Of a DNA stretch of 49,725 bases, positions 46,901 through 49,725 are shown one piece after another. The position numbers and the translations under genes were made by a program. The notes below the pieces were generated by a model, which was given only the letters and a program-made list of their open reading frames with translations, made no database searches and had not been told where the DNA came from. How positions within the stretch are numbered: the first letter of the stretch is position 1; the number at the start of each line of letters is the position of its first letter. The stretch covers positions 1 to 49,725 of the forward strand of contig DAIDCO010000005.1 in assembly GCA_027309555.1 (NCBI GenBank). Direction: 5' to 3'. The DNA comes from a bacterium (GTDB taxonomy: Archaea; Thermoplasmatota; Thermoplasmata; Lutacidiplasmatales; UBA184).

Positions 46901-48742
46901 ATGACGGACGTTCCGGCCCACCCGACGACCCACACGGTCGACTGCGACATTCTGATCATCGGCGGGGGCTTCGCCGGTTGCGGAGCCGCCTTCGAAGCGC
47001 GCTACTGGGGACGCGACCTCAAGATCGTCGTCGCCGAGAAGGCGGCGATCGAGCGGAGCGGCGCGGTCGCCCAGGGCCTCAGCGCGATCAACTGCTACAT
47101 GGGCATGCGCTGGAACGAGAACCAGCCCGAGGACTTCGTACGGTACGTCCGCAACGACCTCATGGGGCTCTCCCGCGAGGACCTCGTCTACGACATCGCG
47201 CGGCACGTCGACTCGACCGTCCACCTGTTCGAAGAGTGGGGGCTGCCGATCTTCACCGACCCCAAGACCGGACGCTACGTCCGGGAAGGCCGCTGGCAGA
47301 TCATGATCCACGGCGAGTCGTACAAGCCGCTCATCGCCGAGGCCACGCGCAAGTCGGCCTCCGAGATCCACGAGCGGATCATGGTGACCCACCTCCTGCG
47401 GGACGCGAAGGACCCGAAGCGGATCGCCGGCGCGGTCGGGGTCAATGTGCGCGACGGCTCTTTCTACGTCTTCCGGGCGAGGGCGGTCATCGTTTCCGCC
47501 GCCGGGGCCTCCCACATCTTCCGGCCGCGGTCCGCGGGCGAGGGCGCGGGGAGGACCTGGTATCCCCCGTGGGCCTCCGGCTCGGCGTACGCGCTCCTCA
47601 TCCAGGCGGGGGCCGAGATGACCCAGATGGAGAACCGCCTGGTCGTCACGCGATTCAAGGACGGATACGGTCCGGTGGGAGCTTGGTTCCTCCTCTTGAA
47701 GGCGATCGCGACGAACGCCGCGGGGGAATCCTACGAGACCTCTCGCCTTCCCGAACTGCGGGAGCGAGTGGGGGCGTACGCCGACGCGAAGCCGATGCCG
47801 ACGTGCCTTCGGAACCACCTGATGCTGCAGGAGATCCTTGCGGGCCGCGGGCCGATCCTGCTCCACACCGAGCGCGTCCTCGACACGCCCGAAAAGGAGT
47901 CAATCGGCTGGGAGGATTTCCTCAACATGACGATCGGTCAGGCCGTGACCTGGGCCTCCCAAGGGATCGAACCGAAGAACGTCCCGTCCGAGCTGATCCT
48001 ATCCGAGCCGTACGTGATGGGCTCCCACGCGGTCTGCGCCGGCGCCTGGACGAGCGGACCGGGGGACGTAGCGCCCGAGGAGTACCGCTGGGGCTACAAC
48101 CGCATGACGACGATCGCCGGCCTCTTCGGCGCGGGGGACACCGTCGGCGGCTCCGCGCACAAGTTCTCGAGCGGGTCGTACTCCGAGGGACGGCTTGCGG
48201 CGAAGGCCGCGGTCGCCTTCCTCCGGGACCACCCCGAAGCCCCGACGGTCGCCGAAGCGGACGTCGATGCGCTCCGGGAGAAGGTCTACGCCCCCGCGGT
48301 GCACTGGGCCCGCGACGGTCCCGGGATCACCGCCGGCACGGTCCATCCCGAGGTCCTCTTCCCCGACCAGGGGCTCAACCGCCTCGAGAAGATCATGGAC
48401 GAGTACGGGGGGGGCGTGAGCGCGAACTACTCCACGAGCCGCAACCTCCTGGAACGCGGCCTCGGGCACCTCGCGGCGCTCCGGTCCGACCTCGACTTCC
48501 TGGGGGCCCGCGACCTCCACCAGCTCCAGCGTGCCTGGGAGCTCGACCACCGCCTATGGACGGCAGAATCGGTGCTCCGTCACACCCTCTTCCGCGAGGA
48601 GACCCGCTGGCCCGGCTACTACTACCGGGCCGACTTCCCGCACGTGGACGACGAGCGCTGGAAGTGCTTCGTGAACTCGATCTACGACCCCGCGAGCGGA
48701 GAGTGGAAGCTGTTCACGCGCCCGTACCGCCCCCTGTTCTAG
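46901..48742 (+). CDS. aprA: Adenylylsulfate reductase, alpha (FAD) subunit
   Basis: 613 aa, near the usual length. FAD loop LIIGGGFAGCGAAFEARYWG (19-38), KAAIERSGAVAQGLSAINCY, REGRWQIMIHGESYKP, GEGAGRTWYPPW (Trp220, the substrate-stacking Trp of AprA), NRLVVTRFKDGYGPVGAWF (Arg251), YVMGSHAVCAGAW and HKFSSGSYSEGRLAAKA are all AprA hallmarks, and separate it from fumarate reductases and succinate dehydrogenases. With AprB it interconverts APS and sulfite plus AMP in the cytoplasm. GGGGAGAGG precedes the ATG. No qmoABC, aprM or sat gene follows, so the electron acceptor and the ATP-yielding step must be encoded elsewhere or differ. Confidence 0.96.
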   Translation: MTDVPAHPTTHTVDCDILIIGGGFAGCGAAFEARYWGRDLKIVVAEKAAIERSGAVAQGLSAINCYMGMRWNENQPEDFVRYVRNDLMGLSREDLVYDIARHVDSTVHLFEEWGLPIFTDPKTGRYVREGRWQIMIHGESYKPLIAEATRKSASEIHERIMVTHLLRDAKDPKRIAGAVGVNVRDGSFYVFRARAVIVSAAGASHIFRPRSAGEGAGRTWYPPWASGSAYALLIQAGAEMTQMENRLVVTRFKDGYGPVGAWFLLLKAIATNAAGESYETSRLPELRERVGAYADAKPMPTCLRNHLMLQEILAGRGPILLHTERVLDTPEKESIGWEDFLNMTIGQAVTWASQGIEPKNVPSELILSEPYVMGSHAVCAGAWTSGPGDVAPEEYRWGYNRMTTIAGLFGAGDTVGGSAHKFSSGSYSEGRLAAKAAVAFLRDHPEAPTVAEADVDALREKVYAPAVHWARDGPGITAGTVHPEVLFPDQGLNRLEKIMDEYGGGVSANYSTSRNLLERGLGHLAALRSDLDFLGARDLHQLQRAWELDHRLWTAESVLRHTLFREETRWPGYYYRADFPHVDDERWKCFVNSIYDPASGEWKLFTRPYRPLF

Positions 48743-48781
48743 CCGGGGTGGGGGTTCGTTCCACGGAATCGGGGGAGAGCG

Positions 48782-49725
48782 GTGGAATCGTGGGCGAGTC
48801 GGGTCCGGACTGACCCGCACTCGCTCGCCGGCCGCGGTCCGGGACCGCTCCGCGAGCTCCTCGACGAGGTCGCGGATGCGTTCGACCGACGCCCGTTTCC
48901 CCTCCTGGTGGAGCTCCCCAGCGACCGCCCGCTGACCGTGATCGGGGACAGCCACGGGGATTGGCCCGCGGTCGCCTCGGCGCTCGAGTTCGCGCGCCGC
49001 GCGCCCCACCCCGGCCGTTTCCTGGCGCTCGGTGACTACATTCACCGCGCGACGCGGGCCCAGCCCGATCCCGCCGCTCTGCCGAGCGGGTCGGTGTGGA
49101 ACGCGGCGTTCCTGCTCGCTGAGACCGCCCACGACCCCGACTCGGTCGTACTCCTGCGGGGAAACCACGAAGCGACCCGGCAGATCCCCGTCCCGGCGCC
49201 GACGCTCCTCCGCGAGCTGCGCCGCGCCTACTCCCGGACGGAGGCGCTCGAGCTCTGGGCGCGGCTGGTGGGACTTCTCGAGCGGCTCCCGCTCGCCGCG
49301 CGGACCGCGAACGGGGTCTTCCTCGTGCACGGCGGGATCCCGCCGGAGGACCGCTGGGAGCCGGCCCGCTGGCGGGCCGACGACCTCCCCCTCCTCGAGG
49401 GGCTCCTCTGGAGCGACCCCGAGTTCGAGTACGAGGACAGGGCCGTCGGCCGCCCGTACGGACTTCCCGAGCTCGACCGCTTCCTCGCCCACCTCGGATG
49501 TCGGTTCATGCTCAAAGGCCACGCTCCCCACCATTCGGGGCGGGCGATCTACGGCGGTCGGCTCCTGACCGTCCACACGAGCGACCTGTTCGCGCCGTTC
49601 GGGGAGGGCGGGGTGTTGCTCGCTCAGATCCCGGCCCAGCCTCGTCTCACGGAGGTGCGGGAGATCCTCCTCTACGAGAGGGTCGGGAACGACTGGAAGG
49701 CCCGCCCGATCCGGGTCGTCCCGGC
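48782..49725 (+). CDS. PPP-family phosphoprotein phosphatase (3' truncated by window)
   Basis: At least 314 codons from a GTG with GGGGGAGAG just upstream; no stop before the window end. Metallophosphatase motifs in order: VIGDSHGDW (GDxHG), ALGDYIHRA at the place of GDxVDRG, LLRGNHEAT (GNHE), VHGGIPPED and LKGHAPHHSG with the distal His ligands. The GDYIHRA box has His where the family has the catalytic-site Asp and lacks the final Gly, so substrate handling may differ. It is probably a serine/threonine or diadenosine-type phosphatase. It lies 39 bases after aprA on the same strand and may be read through from it. Confidence 0.8.
   Translation, partial: MESWASRVRTDPHSLAGRGPGPLRELLDEVADAFDRRPFPLLVELPSDRPLTVIGDSHGDWPAVASALEFARRAPHPGRFLALGDYIHRATRAQPDPAALPSGSVWNAAFLLAETAHDPDSVVLLRGNHEATRQIPVPAPTLLRELRRAYSRTEALELWARLVGLLERLPLAARTANGVFLVHGGIPPEDRWEPARWRADDLPLLEGLLWSDPEFEYEDRAVGRPYGLPELDRFLAHLGCRFMLKGHAPHHSGRAIYGGRLLTVHTSDLFAPFGEGGVLLAQIPAQPRLTEVREILLYERVGNDWKARPIRVVP

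Noticed and set aside
46901-48742. Fumarate reductase or succinate dehydrogenase flavoprotein
   Set aside because: The GRTWYP, RFKDGYGPVGAWF and HKFSSGSYSEGR segments and the AprB partner are specific to adenylylsulfate reductase.
1-49725. CRISPR array, tRNA, rRNA or insertion sequence
   Set aside because: I saw no regularly spaced direct repeats, cloverleaf, rRNA-like stretch or transposase motif; a tRNA could be missed by eye.

Overview
The window is GC-rich (high-GC codon use throughout) and looks archaeal. Most promoters that can be read are a TATA-like box about 25-28 bases upstream of the start codon, which implies leaderless mRNAs. Several gene products are surface proteins built from the 'YxVTFTETGLPxGTxWSVTLGG'-type repeat that I associate with Thermoplasmata/Thermoplasmatota. 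My inference is an uncultured, sulfur-oxidising Thermoplasmatota archaeon; no rRNA or other taxonomic marker is present to prove it. There is no stretch above about 240 bases without a gene, and I saw no tRNA, rRNA, CRISPR array or insertion sequence.

Region 1 (1-29.3 kb): cell-surface and glycan region. It holds four repeat-type or repeat-bearing exported proteins (3-470 partial, 7972-10422, 24755-26989, 27122-29326). It also holds six hydrolases of the alkaline-phosphatase superfamily in three paralogous pairs: COG3379-type phosphodiesterases at 3776 and 10524, sulfatase-like enzymes at 21607 and 23111, and AcpA/phospholipase-C-like phosphoesterases at 18745 and 27122. Sugar-nucleotide and glycosyltransfer genes lie between them: a degenerate phosphohexomutase, two GT2 enzymes, a GT-B enzyme, a GT-C-like membrane protein, a nucleotidyltransferase, and a clear UDP-sulfoquinovose synthase (Agl3/SQD1) near an APS kinase. 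Together these suggest a sulfonated or sulfated surface glycan.

Region 2 (29.5-30.5 kb): a small zinc-ribbon protein and an Lrp/AsnC-type regulator, directly before region 3.

Region 3 (30.5-48.7 kb): a dense sulfur-oxidation island. The plus-strand operon is shdrC1-B1-A-H-C2-B2-lbpA-dsrE-lplA, the type I sulfur-oxidising heterodisulfide-reductase-like pathway. It converges on a minus-strand run of 13 close or overlapping genes that reads mrp - small unknown - dsrE - dsrF - dsrH - unknown - tusA - dsrE-like - dsrE-like - tusA - sqr-like - DUF1641 - second lipoyl protein - second lipoate ligase. Divergent from it are a DUF1059 gene, fixX and aprBA (dissimilatory APS reductase). Proposed flow: sulfide or sulfane sulfur enters through the SQR-like enzyme, is carried by TusA and DsrE-type proteins to sHdr, leaves as sulfite with electrons on lipoylated LbpA, and is oxidised by AprBA to APS. 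ATP sulfurylase and the known AprBA electron partners (Qmo, AprM) are not in the window. Sulfite and APS made here are also the substrates of the sulfoquinovose synthase and APS kinase of region 1.

Region 4 (48.8 kb to end): a PPP-family phosphatase cut by the window edge.
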